From Alphaproteobacteria bacterium (GTDB taxonomy: Bacteria > Pseudomonadota > Alphaproteobacteria > UBA8366): a stretch of 64,000 nucleotides of DNA. Positions 51,943 through 61,510 of the stretch are shown piece by piece. Position numbers and translations under genes: made by a program. How positions within the stretch are numbered: the stretch's first letter is position 1; each line of letters starts with the position of its first letter. The notes beneath the pieces are model-generated. The model saw only the letters and a list, made by a program, of their open reading frames with translations, ran no database searches and was not told the DNA's origin. The stretch spans positions 100,236-164,235 of the forward strand of contig JANQKC010000029.1 in NCBI GenBank assembly GCA_028281325.1. Direction: 5' to 3'.

Positions 51943-52782
51943 TCAGGATTTGGTCCTGAGACCGTCAATGAGTTTCGAGACTTCGTCGGCCGCGTCGACC
52001 GAGACCATGCCGACCGTGTGATAGCCGGAGTCGACATGATGCACTTCGCCGGTCACGCCGCTGCTGAGGTCCGACAGGAGATACAGGCCGGAATTGCCCA
52101 CATCGTCGAGCGTGACGTTCCGCTTGAGCGGCGAGTTCAGCTCGTTCCATTTCAGGATATAGCGGAAGTCGCCGATGCCGGACGCGGCCAGCGTCTTGAT
52201 CGGACCGGCCGAGATCGCGTTGACCCGGATATTCTGCCCGCCGAGATCGACGGCCAGGTAGCGCACGCTCGCCTCCAGCGCCGCCTTGGCGACGCCCATA
52301 ACATTGTAATGCGGCATCACGCGCTCGGACCCGTAATAGGTCAACGTCAGGATGCTGCCGCCGTTCGTCATCATCTTCGCCGCGCGCTGGCACAGCGCGG
52401 TCAGCGTGTAGCAGGACACATCCAAGGTAAGCTGGAAATTGGCGCGGGACGTATTGACGTATTTGCCCGTCAGCTCGTTCCGGTCGGAGAACGCAATGGC
52501 ATGGACGATGAAGTCGAGGCTGTCCCACCGTTTGCCGATCTCGGCGAACAGATTGTCCAGACTGGCGTCATCGCCGGCGTCGCATTCGACGATGAAATCC
52601 GACCCGATGGACTCGGCCAGCGGCTTGACCCGGCGTTCCAGTTGCGGCGCCTGATACGAAAAGGCGAGTTCGGCCCCATGGTCGGCAAGCACCCGGGAGA
52701 TACCCCAGGCGATCGAGCGATCGTTCGCGACGCCCATTACCAGTCCACGTTTTCCCGCCATCAGCGCTTGCGGCTCAGCCAT
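51943..52782 (-). CDS. fabI: Enoyl-[acyl-carrier-protein] reductase FabI
   Basis: NADH-dependent enoyl-ACP reductase of type II fatty acid synthesis. 279 residues with the FabI nucleotide motif GLVMGVANDRSIAWGIS, the catalytic Tyr-x6-Lys in GSERVMPHYNVMGVAKAALE, and RVNAISAGPIKTLAASGI. Ribosome-binding site GGAGA precedes the ATG. It is the target class of triclosan. Immediate upstream gene of aroC in an operon, possibly starting with the small membrane protein. Confidence 0.97.
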   Translation of the reverse strand: MAEPQALMAGKRGLVMGVANDRSIAWGISRVLADHGAELAFSYQAPQLERRVKPLAESIGSDFIVECDAGDDASLDNLFAEIGKRWDSLDFIVHAIAFSDRNELTGKYVNTSRANFQLTLDVSCYTLTALCQRAAKMMTNGGSILTLTYYGSERVMPHYNVMGVAKAALEASVRYLAVDLGGQNIRVNAISAGPIKTLAASGIGDFRYILKWNELNSPLKRNVTLDDVGNSGLYLLSDLSSGVTGEVHHVDSGYHTVGMVSVDAADEVSKLIDGLRTKS

Positions 52783-52861
52783 CGGATCTCCAATAAAAAC
52801 TCAGGGCAAAGTGCGCGCCATCTTATACAAGAAGGTCCGCCGGTCAAAGGCGGCTTCCGTC

Positions 52862-53119
52862 CTATTTCGGCGGTTCCGGCGTTTCTTCGGCCGCCGGCGC
52901 GCCTTCCATATGACGCATGGTCCGGATGATGATGATGCCAACCGTGGTTATCACGATCAGGCCCGCCCCCGAGAGCAATCCGGCGACAACGCCCCACAGG
53001 ACGCCATATTCCTCATACATGAGCAACGTACCCCGCCACACGGCGAAGTAGGCGACAAAGGCGACCAGACAGGATAACGCGACGATATGCTTGATCCGAG
53101 GCAGGACTGCGCCCTCCAC
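52862..53119 (-). CDS. Small membrane protein of unknown function
   Basis: 85 residues with two hydrophobic helices (about 10-32 and 41-66) and an acidic, Pro-rich cytoplasmic or periplasmic tail ending AAEETPEPPK. The likely start is GTG. No domain is recognised. It is 79 nt upstream of fabI on the same strand and divergent from the YihY gene. A second-frame ORF here is a shadow. Confidence 0.7.
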   Translation of the reverse strand: MEGAVLPRIKHIVALSCLVAFVAYFAVWRGTLLMYEEYGVLWGVVAGLLSGAGLIVITTVGIIIIRTMRHMEGAPAAEETPEPPK

Positions 53120-53187
53120 AACGCCCGAAAATGAGATTCAACGGATATTAATCCCGGCGCTATACTAACGCCATACGGGAGAACAGC

Positions 53188-54579
53188 ATGGCGAAGACAC
53201 CTCGCGCCGCCAAGACGACCCATGAACGGCCGGGCATACGGTCGGGAATCGCTTTCTTGGTCTACGTTTTGAGCCGTTTCAGACGCGACAGCTGCCAAGA
53301 GCGGTCGGCCGCCCTGACATTCACCGCATTGCTCGCCCTGGTCCCGCTGCTGGCCATCAGCTTCGCGATTTTCGCCGCGTTTCCCGCCTTTCAGAACATA
53401 AAAGGGGAGCTGCAGTCCTTCGTTTTCCAGAACTTCGTGCCGGAAATCGGCTCGGTGGTTTACGACCATATCGAACAGTTCACCAGCAAGACCGGCCAGT
53501 TGACCGCGGTCGGCGTGGTCTTCCTCGCGGTCACCTCGGTATTGTTGCTGTCCTCGATCAACAACACGTTCAACGCCATCTGGAGGGTAAGGGAATCGCG
53601 GCCGCTGGTCGGGCGGCTGCTCGTCTACTGGGCGGTGCTGACCCTGTCGCCGATGTTGTTCGGGGCCAGCCTTTCGCTGTCGAGCTATCTGTTCGCCGCC
53701 GCGCAGGCGACAGGCGTCGAGCAGTTCACCGGCCCGCTTAGCCGGCTCGCCGGGTTCATTCCGTTGCTGCTGCAGGTCGCCGGCTTCTCGATTCTGTACA
53801 TGGTCATGCCGGCGTATCCCGTGCGCCGCCGCGACGCCCTGATCGGCGGTCTCGCCGCCGGACTGATGTTCGAGTTGCTCAAGAAAGGATTCGGTCTCTA
53901 CGTCACGAATTTCCCGACCTACGAAACCTTATACGGCGCGTTATCCGCCTTCCCGATCCTCCTAATCTGGATGTATGTCGCGTGGGTCGTCGTTCTGCTG
54001 GGCGCGCAGATGACCGCGGCCATGCCGGAATGGCGCGCCGGCGTCCGCGCAATCACGCAATCGACCATACCGGCGGCCCGCCTGCTGGCCGCGGCGCTTT
54101 CGCTGCTGCACGCCCTGCATGTCACCAGCTTGAAGGGCGGCGGCCTTAGCATCCGGCGCATGGCGCGCGCGGCGCCGGCCGCCCCCGAAGCCGTCGCGGT
54201 CGTACTGGCCACCCTGCAACAGGCGCGCTATATGACACGCACCGACAGCGGGGGTTGGACCCTGTCCCGCGACTTGGAAGCCGTCACGCTCGCCGACCTC
54301 AAACGCGACTTGGGATTGGATCTGGACATCGGCGATCTGCGCTATATCCCGACCTATGGATGGGGTCAGCGCTACAGCGACATCATCCGCAACATCGACG
54401 AGGCCGACGCCGCGTTCACCAGCATCTCGCTGCGGGCGCTGCTCGCCCCGGACTCGGAAGCCGAGATTATCGAATTTCCGGATCCGGACGACGAAAACGA
54501 TGACGGCGACGACGACATCACCGATCGTAAGACGCGCCTGCTTACGCTGCTTGGGTTGACCGCCCTCAGCAAAAACTAA
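53188..54579 (+). CDS. YihY/BrkB family inner-membrane protein
   Basis: Polytopic membrane protein once annotated as ribonuclease BN or a virulence factor; the family's true function is unknown. 463 residues. The family N-terminus ERSAALTFTALLALVPLLAISF, the SSINNTFNAIWRVRESRPLVGRL segment and the PILLIWMYVAWVVVLLGAQMTA helix are conserved. The C-terminal 160 residues form a soluble extension with a winged-helix-like pattern and an acidic tail (PDPDDENDDGDDD). Convergent with the J-protein gene, 5 nt apart. Confidence 0.92.
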   Translation: MAKTPRAAKTTHERPGIRSGIAFLVYVLSRFRRDSCQERSAALTFTALLALVPLLAISFAIFAAFPAFQNIKGELQSFVFQNFVPEIGSVVYDHIEQFTSKTGQLTAVGVVFLAVTSVLLLSSINNTFNAIWRVRESRPLVGRLLVYWAVLTLSPMLFGASLSLSSYLFAAAQATGVEQFTGPLSRLAGFIPLLLQVAGFSILYMVMPAYPVRRRDALIGGLAAGLMFELLKKGFGLYVTNFPTYETLYGALSAFPILLIWMYVAWVVVLLGAQMTAAMPEWRAGVRAITQSTIPAARLLAAALSLLHALHVTSLKGGGLSIRRMARAAPAAPEAVAVVLATLQQARYMTRTDSGGWTLSRDLEAVTLADLKRDLGLDLDIGDLRYIPTYGWGQRYSDIIRNIDEADAAFTSISLRALLAPDSEAEIIEFPDPDDENDDGDDDITDRKTRLLTLLGLTALSKN

Positions 54580-54584
54580 CGGGG

Positions 54585-55532
54585 TTATTCCAGGCCGGCC
54601 TTCTTCCGCACGTCATAGCGGTGCCGCAGCGCCCAGCCCTGCAGGAAGGAACGCAGTTCGTCATCGGGCCGATCCGGCAGGACGACTTCAAGCTCGACGA
54701 TCTGATCGCCGCGCCCGCCGCCACGCTGGCCGGCAACGCCCTTACCCTTCAGCCGCAGCATGCTGCCGGTATTCGATCCCGGCGGGATCGTGACGGAGAC
54801 GCGCCCGTCGATCGTCGGCACGGTGATTTTGCCGCCCAGCACCGCTTCATCCAGCGTCACCGGGATCGTCAGATAGACATCCTTGCCCTGACGCCGGAAC
54901 ATCGAATCGTCCTGGACCTGCACGGTGACGTAGGCGTCCCCGGCATTGCCGCCGCCCAGGCCCGGCATGCCCTGCGACCGTAGCCGAAGCGTCTGACCGT
55001 CTTCTGTGCCGGGAGGGATCGTGACGTCCAGCGACTTGCCGTCATACAGCGAAATGCGTCGGCGAACGCCGCGCGCGGCCTCGGCGAAGGTGACCTGCAA
55101 GGTGTATTGGACGTCCCGGCCCTTGACCCGCCCGCCGCGCTGGCCGCCACCGCCGCGCGGTCCAGGGCCGCGCCGGGGATCCGCCTTGGCCCGGCCGAAG
55201 AGATCGGAGAAAAGGTCCTCGAAATTGCCGCCCGCACTGAAGTCCGCCCCCCCTTCGGATTCCCGCCCGCCCTGGGAATAGGCGCGGTGAAAGGCATTGT
55301 CGTAGCGCGGCGACCCGTCCGCATTGGTTTCACCGCGGTCGTATTTCGCGCGCGCGCCCGTATCGGACAGCAGGTTATAGGCGCTCGAAACCTCCTTGAA
55401 CCGCTGCTCAATCGCCTCGTCCCCCGGATTGACATCCGGGTGCAGCTCTTTCGCGAGCTTGCGATAGGCCTTTTTGATATCGTCCTGGCTGGCCCGCTTA
55501 TCGACGCCCAGCACTGTGTAAGGGTCTCGCAT
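54585..55532 (-). CDS. CbpA-type J-domain protein (DnaJ class B)
   Basis: DnaK co-chaperone, 315 residues: an N-terminal J domain with the HPD motif in KLAKELHPDVNPGDE, a Gly-rich linker (about 95-140, RRGPGPRGGGGQRGGR), and the two C-terminal beta domains (VTFAEAARGVRRRISL, LDVTIPPGTEDGQTLRL). There is no Cys-rich zinc domain, so it is CbpA-like rather than DnaJ itself. The gene is divergent from pdxH. Confidence 0.95.
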   Translation of the reverse strand: MRDPYTVLGVDKRASQDDIKKAYRKLAKELHPDVNPGDEAIEQRFKEVSSAYNLLSDTGARAKYDRGETNADGSPRYDNAFHRAYSQGGRESEGGADFSAGGNFEDLFSDLFGRAKADPRRGPGPRGGGGQRGGRVKGRDVQYTLQVTFAEAARGVRRRISLYDGKSLDVTIPPGTEDGQTLRLRSQGMPGLGGGNAGDAYVTVQVQDDSMFRRQGKDVYLTIPVTLDEAVLGGKITVPTIDGRVSVTIPPGSNTGSMLRLKGKGVAGQRGGGRGDQIVELEVVLPDRPDDELRSFLQGWALRHRYDVRKKAGLE

Positions 55533-55699
55533 ACGACCTTTTTTCCCTATTCACGGCCGGCGGTCTCGCGCCGGCGGAGACCCTAGGTATTCCCGTGATT
55601 CGATACACATAGTCAGTATAGGTTCAAATTTGTACCAGATTTGGTTAAGAACCTAACAATCAATCTATTCTTCCACTGCTTCGATACAAAAGGGCGACC

Positions 55700-56281
55700 A
55701 TGGCCGCACAGGACCCCATACAACGATTCCGCGACTGGTTCGAGGACGCGAAGCAGAAGGAACCCAAATTACCCGAAGCTGTCGCGCTGGCCACGGCGAG
55801 CGCCGATGGCGCCCCCTCGGTCCGCATGGTCCTTCTGAAAGCGTTCGACGAGAACGGCTTCGTATTCTACACGAATTTGGAAAGCCGTAAGGGGTTGGAA
55901 CTTGCCGACAACAAACGCGCCGCCCTGCTGTTTCACTGGGCGTCGCTCGGCCGCCAGATCCGGATCGAAGGCGCCGTGACGCCGGTCGACCCCGCCGAAG
56001 CGGACGCCTATTTCGCGACCCGGCCCCGGGGGGCGCAGATCGGCGCTTGGGCCAGCGACCAATCCCGCGCCATGAAAACCAGATTCGACCTGGAGAAACG
56101 GGTCGCCACTTTCACCGCGAAATACGCGGTCGGCACCGTGCCGCGACCCGATCACTGGTCCGGATACCGCGTTGCGCCGGAGCGTTTGGAGTTCTGGAGC
56201 GAGGCGACCTTCCGGCTGCATGAACGTGAAGTGTACATCCGCAACGGTGGAGAATGGCGAACCGAACGCCTGTTCCCCTGA
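55700..56281 (+). CDS. pdxH: Pyridoxamine/pyridoxine 5'-phosphate oxidase
   Basis: FMN enzyme that makes pyridoxal 5'-phosphate from PNP or PMP. 193 residues, slightly short at the N-terminus compared with E. coli PdxH (218). Conserved FMN and substrate residues occur in [49 protein letters not shown], and the C-terminal [14 protein letters not shown] and WRTERLFP. The cation transporter gene follows by 14 nt. Confidence 0.95.
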   Translation: MAAQDPIQRFRDWFEDAKQKEPKLPEAVALATASADGAPSVRMVLLKAFDENGFVFYTNLESRKGLELADNKRAALLFHWASLGRQIRIEGAVTPVDPAEADAYFATRPRGAQIGAWASDQSRAMKTRFDLEKRVATFTAKYAVGTVPRPDHWSGYRVAPERLEFWSEATFRLHEREVYIRNGGEWRTERLFP

Positions 56282-56295
56282 TAAGGGACTAAAGC

Positions 56296-57219
56296 TTGGC
56301 CGCGCCCGGAACCGATATTGACCGTCAGGCCCGCAACGAGCGACTCGTCCGGGTCGCGAGCTATGCATCGTTGGGCGTCACCGTGCTGCTGGTTTTCATC
56401 AAAAGCGCCGCCTGGTTTCTAACAGGATCGGTGGCGTTATTATCCAGCCTTGCGGACTCCTTCCTCGACGTGTTGGCGGCGTTGGTCACGCTATTCGCCG
56501 TTCGCCAGGCTCAGGTCCCGGCGGACAGCGAGCACCGGTTCGGCCACGGCAAGGCCGAGCCGCTCGCCGCCTTGGCGCAATCGGCATTCATACTCGGTAC
56601 CGCCGTCCTGCTGACCTACGAGGCCGGCGACCGGATTATCAATCCCGCGACGATCGAGCGCCCGGAAATCGGCATTGTGGTGAGTGTTGTCGCCATCGTC
56701 GCAACACTGGCGCTGGTTCTATTTCAATCATGGGTCATCCGCCGGACACGGTCGATCGCCATCAGCGCGAACGCCCTGAACTACAAGGGCGACCTGCTGC
56801 TCAACGCGGCGGTCATCGCGGCATTGATAATGAGCAGCCGGTTCGGGTGGACCTACGCCGATCCGGTTTTCGCGCTGGGCATCGCAGCCTTTCTCGCCAT
56901 CAATGCTTGGAAGATCATAACCGAAGCGATCGACATCCTCATGGACAGGGAATTGCCGAATACGGAGCGGGAGAAGATTCTCGCCATCGCGAACAAGCAC
57001 CCGCATGCGCTTCGCGCGCACGAGCTTCGAACGCGGAACGACGGCCAAACCAGTTTCATTCAGCTTCACCTGGAAATGCCGCCCGACATCACCCTGATGG
57101 AAGCGCATAGAATCGCGGAAGAGGTAGAGGCTATGATCCGCAATGAGTTTCCCAACTCGGAAATCATCATCCATCAAGACCCGGAAGGGTTGGAAGAAGA
57201 CCACGGCCATTTCACTTAA
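56296..57219 (+). CDS. Cation diffusion facilitator transporter (FieF type)
   Basis: Inner-membrane divalent metal/proton antiporter, 307 residues with six helices and a C-terminal cytoplasmic domain. The metal site motif appears as ALLSSLADSFLDVLAALVT in TM2, with HRFGHGKAEPLAALAQS after it, and the second Asp pair in TM5 region (ALNYKGDLLLNAAVIAALI). C-terminal HELRTRNDGQTSFIQLHLEM is family-typical. It begins with TTG. Likely substrates are iron or zinc. Confidence 0.93.
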   Translation: MAAPGTDIDRQARNERLVRVASYASLGVTVLLVFIKSAAWFLTGSVALLSSLADSFLDVLAALVTLFAVRQAQVPADSEHRFGHGKAEPLAALAQSAFILGTAVLLTYEAGDRIINPATIERPEIGIVVSVVAIVATLALVLFQSWVIRRTRSIAISANALNYKGDLLLNAAVIAALIMSSRFGWTYADPVFALGIAAFLAINAWKIITEAIDILMDRELPNTEREKILAIANKHPHALRAHELRTRNDGQTSFIQLHLEMPPDITLMEAHRIAEEVEAMIRNEFPNSEIIIHQDPEGLEEDHGHFT

Positions 57220-57240
57220 CCGTAGCGCAATGGGGCCAGC

Positions 57241-57990
57241 ATGAGCACAGAAAAGAAGACCGTCATCCTAACCGGCGCCAGCCGAGGGATCGGGCACGCC
57301 ACGGTCAAACGCTTCTCCGCCGAACGGTGGCGCATCATTACCTGCAGCCGGGACGAGGTGCCGGAGGCCTGCAAGCGCGATCCGAACTGGAGCCATCATA
57401 TCCCGACCGACTTGGCCGACCCCGTCTCGGTCACCGCCTTCATCGATCAGGTCAACGAAATCATCGGCGACACGGCGGTGAACGCCCTGATCAACAACGC
57501 GGCGATTTCCCCCAAGACCGAGTTCAAGGAGCGGCTCGGCTGTCTCAACGGCGGGTTGGACCGCTGGCGCGAGGTCTATGAACTGAACCTGTTCACGCCG
57601 TTGACCCTGGGCCGGGGGTTCGCGGCGGCGCTAACCCGCGGGGCCAAGAACGGCGGGGCCTGCGTGGTGAACATCACCTCGATCGCGGGACACGAAATCC
57701 ATCCCTTCGCCGGATCGGCCTATTCCACGTCGAAAGCCGCGCTATCCGCGCTGACGCGCGAGATGGCGGTGGAGTTCGCCCAACTCGGCGTGCGCGTCAA
57801 CGCGGTGGCGCCTGGCGAGATCGAAACCGAAATGATCGGGGAGGAATACGAACCGCTGATCAACCGAATCCCGATGCACCGCATGGGCACGCCGGACGAG
57901 GTCGCGGGCTGTGTTTTTCAGATGTGCGGAACAGACATGGGCTACGTCACCGGGACCGAGGTCTTCGTCACCGGTGGTCAGCACTTGTAG
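57241..57990 (+). CDS. Short-chain dehydrogenase/reductase
   Basis: NAD(P)-dependent oxidoreductase of the classical SDR family, 249 residues. The nucleotide motif is VILTGASRGIGHA; the NNAAISP and catalytic Ser (NITSIAGHE), Tyr-x3-Lys (AYSTSKAALS) are intact, and the C-terminal end MGYVTGTEVFVTGGQHL is typical of FabG-like enzymes. Substrate unknown. It starts 21 nt after the transporter gene, so pdxH-CDF-SDR may be one transcript. Confidence 0.93.
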   Translation: MSTEKKTVILTGASRGIGHATVKRFSAERWRIITCSRDEVPEACKRDPNWSHHIPTDLADPVSVTAFIDQVNEIIGDTAVNALINNAAISPKTEFKERLGCLNGGLDRWREVYELNLFTPLTLGRGFAAALTRGAKNGGACVVNITSIAGHEIHPFAGSAYSTSKAALSALTREMAVEFAQLGVRVNAVAPGEIETEMIGEEYEPLINRIPMHRMGTPDEVAGCVFQMCGTDMGYVTGTEVFVTGGQHL

Positions 57991-58010
57991 CGATCAGCGG
58001 GGGCCCGATA

Positions 58011-58541
58011 TCAGGTCGGCGTCTCGATCGAGTGGAACCAGTCGAGACGCTGCTTGATCTGTTCGATTTCCAGCACCAGCCAGTCCCGCAGATAACCTCC
58101 TTCGTAACGCGACAGCAGGTCTTGCAACCGGGCCAACTCGGTCTCGCACATCTCCACCAGCATGCCGGTCTGCTCGTCGCGCGCCGGGTCGTCGAGGAGA
58201 TGCAGGAAGCGGAGCTTCAAGGCGACGACAAGTTTGGCCACGTCGTTGACCGGCGCGCGCACATTCGACGTCATCAGCGTGACGAACGCCTCGCGGCCGC
58301 TCGCGGTGATCCGCAACACGCTCTCTTCCGCGCCGTTATCCCCGTCCGTTTCGACCAGACCTTCATAGGTCAACAACTCAAGCGAGGTGCCGAGCAGATC
58401 GAGCGACGGCCCGATGATCCGGCCGACGAAGTAACGGATCTCCGAGGCAAGGTCGGCATAGGACCGATCGCCCTCCATCAGGGTGCCCAAGGCCGTGAGT
58501 CGCACGGCTTCGGTCGGAATCAGGGTATTGTCGCGATACAT
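58011..58541 (-). CDS. Putative winged-helix regulator linked to hemA
   Basis: 176-residue soluble protein with a PadR-like pattern: an N-terminal helical DNA-binding-like part (PTEAVRLTALGTLMEGDRSYADLA, LLTYEGLVETDGD, LRITASGREAFVTLM) and a C-terminal helical part rich in Glu, Leu and Asp (about 100-176). I assign it only as a likely transcriptional regulator. It starts 13 nt after the hemA stop on the same strand, so it is presumably co-transcribed and may sense haem status or otherwise control hemA. Confidence 0.7.
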   Translation of the reverse strand: MYRDNTLIPTEAVRLTALGTLMEGDRSYADLASEIRYFVGRIIGPSLDLLGTSLELLTYEGLVETDGDNGAEESVLRITASGREAFVTLMTSNVRAPVNDVAKLVVALKLRFLHLLDDPARDEQTGMLVEMCETELARLQDLLSRYEGGYLRDWLVLEIEQIKQRLDWFHSIETPT

Positions 58542-58554
58542 GATCTACGCTCCC

Positions 58555-59772
58555 TTATGCGGCGCGTTCCAACGACAGATTCTCCCAAATCTCTACCAGA
58601 GCCTGGGTCAGCACATCCATCATATCATCAGTATGTAGCGGTGTCGGCGTGATTCGCAACCGTTCAGTGCCTTTCGGCACCGTCGGATGGTTAATCGGCT
58701 GAACGTAGATGCCGTAATCGTCCAGCAGGATATCGCTCGCCTGCTTGCACAGCACCGGGTCGCCGACCATCACCGGCACGATATGGCTGACGGACGGCAT
58801 GACCGGCAGTCCGGCGTCGCGAAGCTTTTTCATCAGCGTCTGGGCGCGCTCCTGATGCCGCGCTCGCATCGCCCCGCCTTCCTGGCCCTGCAGGGTCCGC
58901 ACGCTGCTCAACGCCCCGGCGGCGATGGCCGGCGGCAAGGCGGTGGTGAAAATGAATCCATCCCCGTAGGACCGGACGAAATCGATCATCGCGGCCGAAC
59001 CGGCGATGTATCCGCCGATCACGCCGAACGCCTTCGCCAGCGTCCCTTGAATGACGGTCATCCGGTCCATCACGCCGTCGCGCTCGGCGACGCCGCCGCC
59101 GCGCGGGCCATACATGCCGACCGCGTGAACCTCATCCAGATAGGTCATCGCGTTGTGCTCGTCGGCGATATCGGCCAATTCCTTCAGCGGCGCGATGTCG
59201 CCATCCATCGAATAGACCGATTCGAAGGCGACCAGCTTCGGCCGGTCGGGGTCGTCGGCGCTGATCAAACGTTCCAGGTCCGCCGGGTCGTTATGCGCGA
59301 AAATACGTTTCTCGACCCGGCTATGGCGCATACCTTCGATCATCGAGTTATGATTCAGCGCGTCGGAATAGAGAATGCAGCCCGGAATCTTCGACGCCAA
59401 TGTCGCCAGCGCGGTCATGTTGGCGACATAGCCGGACGTGAACAGAAGCGCCGCCTCTTTCTGATGCAGCGCCGCCAGCTCGCGTTCCAGCAGCACATGA
59501 TAATGGTTGGTGCCGGAGATATTGCGCGTGCCGCCGGCGCCCGCGCCACAGCGCTCCAAGGCCTCTTTCATGGCCTCGATCGTGGCCGGGTTCTGGCCCA
59601 TGCCGAGGTAATCGTTCGAACACCACACGGTGACATCCGCCACCGTCCCTTCGTCGTGCCGGTGCGCGCTGGGGAAATCGCCCGCCTGTCGTTCCAGGTC
59701 GGCAAACACGCGATAGTTGCCCTGACGCTTCAGGTCATCGACACGTTCTGCGAAATACGATTCGTAATTCAT
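58555..59772 (-). CDS. hemA: 5-aminolevulinate synthase
   Basis: PLP enzyme that condenses glycine with succinyl-CoA, the entry to haem synthesis in Alphaproteobacteria and mitochondria. 405 residues, with [21 protein letters not shown] at the start, the [11 protein letters not shown] and [20 protein letters not shown] segments, and the PLP Lys in [18 protein letters not shown]. It identifies this genome's C4 pathway. The 126-bp upstream region contains no FNR box that I can find. A small regulator-like gene follows. Confidence 0.97.
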   Translation of the reverse strand: MNYESYFAERVDDLKRQGNYRVFADLERQAGDFPSAHRHDEGTVADVTVWCSNDYLGMGQNPATIEAMKEALERCGAGAGGTRNISGTNHYHVLLERELAALHQKEAALLFTSGYVANMTALATLASKIPGCILYSDALNHNSMIEGMRHSRVEKRIFAHNDPADLERLISADDPDRPKLVAFESVYSMDGDIAPLKELADIADEHNAMTYLDEVHAVGMYGPRGGGVAERDGVMDRMTVIQGTLAKAFGVIGGYIAGSAAMIDFVRSYGDGFIFTTALPPAIAAGALSSVRTLQGQEGGAMRARHQERAQTLMKKLRDAGLPVMPSVSHIVPVMVGDPVLCKQASDILLDDYGIYVQPINHPTVPKGTERLRITPTPLHTDDMMDVLTQALVEIWENLSLERAA

Positions 59773-59898
59773 GGCCCAACTCTATTCGAACAAACGCTTA
59801 CACCGCCTACGGCAGACTATAGGGTTACATATGGTTGCGCCTTCTTTAACATGAAGGACGATGCGGCCACAGCGTATTATATGTCGCAGGGCCGCGCC

Positions 59899-61293
59899 CT
59901 AGTCAGCCGAATTTTTCAACCATGACGCGGTATCGTCGAGCGCTTTGCCGAAGCGATCGAACAAGTCGTCGATCTCTTCGTCGGTGATGATCAGCGGCGG
60001 GCAGAGCGTGATCGTATCGCCCGGCACCGCGCGCACGATCAGCCCGTGCTCCTGCGCCCGCAAGGCGAAATACGGGCCGACGCCTTGCTGCGGGTCGAAG
60101 GAGGCCTTGCTCGCCTTGTCCTTGACCAGTTCGACGCCGGCGACAAGGCCGCGGCCGCGAACTTCGCCGACCAGCGGATGATCCGCGAAGGCGTGCAGCC
60201 GTTCGGCGAAGCGTGGCATCACCGTCCGAACGTGCCCGACGATGTTGCGTTCTTCATAGATATTCAGGGTTTCCAAGGCGACGGCGCAGGCAACGGGATG
60301 GCCGGAATAGGTGAAGCCGTGCCCGAAGGCGCCGATCTCGCCGCTGTTCTTGTAGATCGCATCCGACACCTTCTCGTTGATCAGCAGACCCGAGATCGGC
60401 AGATAGGCCGAGGACAGCGCCTTCGCGACCGTGATGATATCCGGCTGCAGGTCGAAGGTTTCCGTGGCGAACATATTGCCCGTCCGTCCGAAGCCGCAGA
60501 TCACCTCGTCGGCGACGAACAGGATGTCGTGCTTCTTCAGGATCGGCTGGATCTTCTCGAAATAGGTGGCCGGCGGCACGATCACGCCGCCCGCGCCCAT
60601 GATCGGCTCCGCGATGAAGGCGGCAACCGTGTCGGGGCCTTCGTCCTCGATCATCCGCTCTAGGTTTTCGGCCAGCCGAGTCGCGAAGTCCTCCTCGCTC
60701 TCGCCCTCTTCGGCAAAGCGGTAATGGTGCGGGCAGTCGGTATGGAGAATCCCGGCGATAGGCAGGTCGAAGTCGCGATGGTTCAAGGGCAGCCCCGTCA
60801 GGCTCGCCGACGCCACCGTCACCCCGTGATAACCCTTGATGCGGCTGATGATCTTCTTCTTCTCGGGCCGCCCCAGCGCATTGTTGTAGTACCAGATCAT
60901 CTTGACGGCGCTGTCATTCGCTTCGGACCCCGAATTGGCGAAGAACACCTTCGACATCGGGACCGGCGCCATGCCGATCAGCTTCTCGGCGAGATCGATC
61001 GCCGGGTGGTGACTCTTCGCGGCGAACATATGGTAGTAGGGCAAATCGCGCATCTGCCGCGCCGCCGCCTCCACCAGCCGTTCCTCGGCGAAGCCGAGCG
61101 ACGTGCACCAGAGACCGGCCATCGCTTCGATATGCGGCTTGCCCTCTTCGTCGTAGACCCAGATGCCCTTGCCCTTGGACATAACCTGCGGGCCGACCGT
61201 CTTATGCCGTTCCAGGTTCGTATACGGATGCAGGACATAGGCGATATCGCGGCTGCTGGCCGAATTGCCGGGCGACGTCGGGGTCTGTGACAT
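59899..61293 (-). CDS. Class III aminotransferase (omega-transaminase type)
   Basis: PLP-dependent aminotransferase, 464 residues, with the family's FFANSGSEANDSAVKMIWYYN, DEVICGFGRTGNMFATE and the PLP Lys in PDIITVAKALSSAYLPIS. It resembles omega-amino acid:pyruvate and putrescine-type transaminases; the exact amine substrate is unknown. The ATG at 61293 has AGGAGG about 8 nt upstream and an N-terminal Ser/Thr/Pro-rich leader follows. Divergent from the ATP-grasp ligase across 217 bp. Confidence 0.93.
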   Translation of the reverse strand: MSQTPTSPGNSASSRDIAYVLHPYTNLERHKTVGPQVMSKGKGIWVYDEEGKPHIEAMAGLWCTSLGFAEERLVEAAARQMRDLPYYHMFAAKSHHPAIDLAEKLIGMAPVPMSKVFFANSGSEANDSAVKMIWYYNNALGRPEKKKIISRIKGYHGVTVASASLTGLPLNHRDFDLPIAGILHTDCPHHYRFAEEGESEEDFATRLAENLERMIEDEGPDTVAAFIAEPIMGAGGVIVPPATYFEKIQPILKKHDILFVADEVICGFGRTGNMFATETFDLQPDIITVAKALSSAYLPISGLLINEKVSDAIYKNSGEIGAFGHGFTYSGHPVACAVALETLNIYEERNIVGHVRTVMPRFAERLHAFADHPLVGEVRGRGLVAGVELVKDKASKASFDPQQGVGPYFALRAQEHGLIVRAVPGDTITLCPPLIITDEEIDDLFDRFGKALDDTASWLKNSAD

Positions 61294-61423
61294 GGATGGG
61301 GCCTCCTGTTGGGCGATCGGCATCCCGGCCGGACTCGGCCCGGACACCGGACGGATCACCCTACAATGTGGGATGGCCGTGGCAAAGGATCACGTCAATT
61401 TTTCGCTAATTACGACTCATTCA

Positions 61424-61453
61424 TTGACATGAATTATAATAACATCATATTAG
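61424..61453 (+). promoter_or_regulatory. Putative sigma-70-like promoter for ATP-grasp gene
   Basis: A TTGACA at 61424-61429 is separated by 18 nt from TATTAG at 61448-61453 (or 17 nt from ATATTA). This AT-rich block is unlike the surrounding high-GC DNA and lies 58 nt before the ATG. Confidence 0.5.
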
Positions 61454-61467
61454 TGGAGAAATTAATA

Positions 61468-61488
61468 TTAACATATTAAAAATGTTAA
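61468..61488 (+). promoter_or_regulatory. Perfect inverted repeat before the ATP-grasp gene
   Basis: TTAACAT at 61468-61474 and ATGTTAA at 61482-61488 form a 7-bp perfect inverted repeat with a 7-nt spacer, positioned between the putative promoter and the ribosome-binding site. It may be an operator for an unidentified regulator or a leader hairpin. Confidence 0.4.
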
Positions 61489-61510
61489 ATTGGAGTTCGA
61501 GGGTACCGCC

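Noticed and set aside
50869..52929. 686-residue open frame antisense to aroC and fabI
   Set aside because: It runs across two well-identified genes on the other strand, has Asp/Arg/His-rich composition and no recognisable motif.
55610..55660. TAGGTTC...GAACCTA inverted repeat as a second LexA box
   Set aside because: The half-sites are inverted and 24 nt apart rather than direct repeats with a 7-nt spacer, so it does not fit the alphaproteobacterial LexA pattern.
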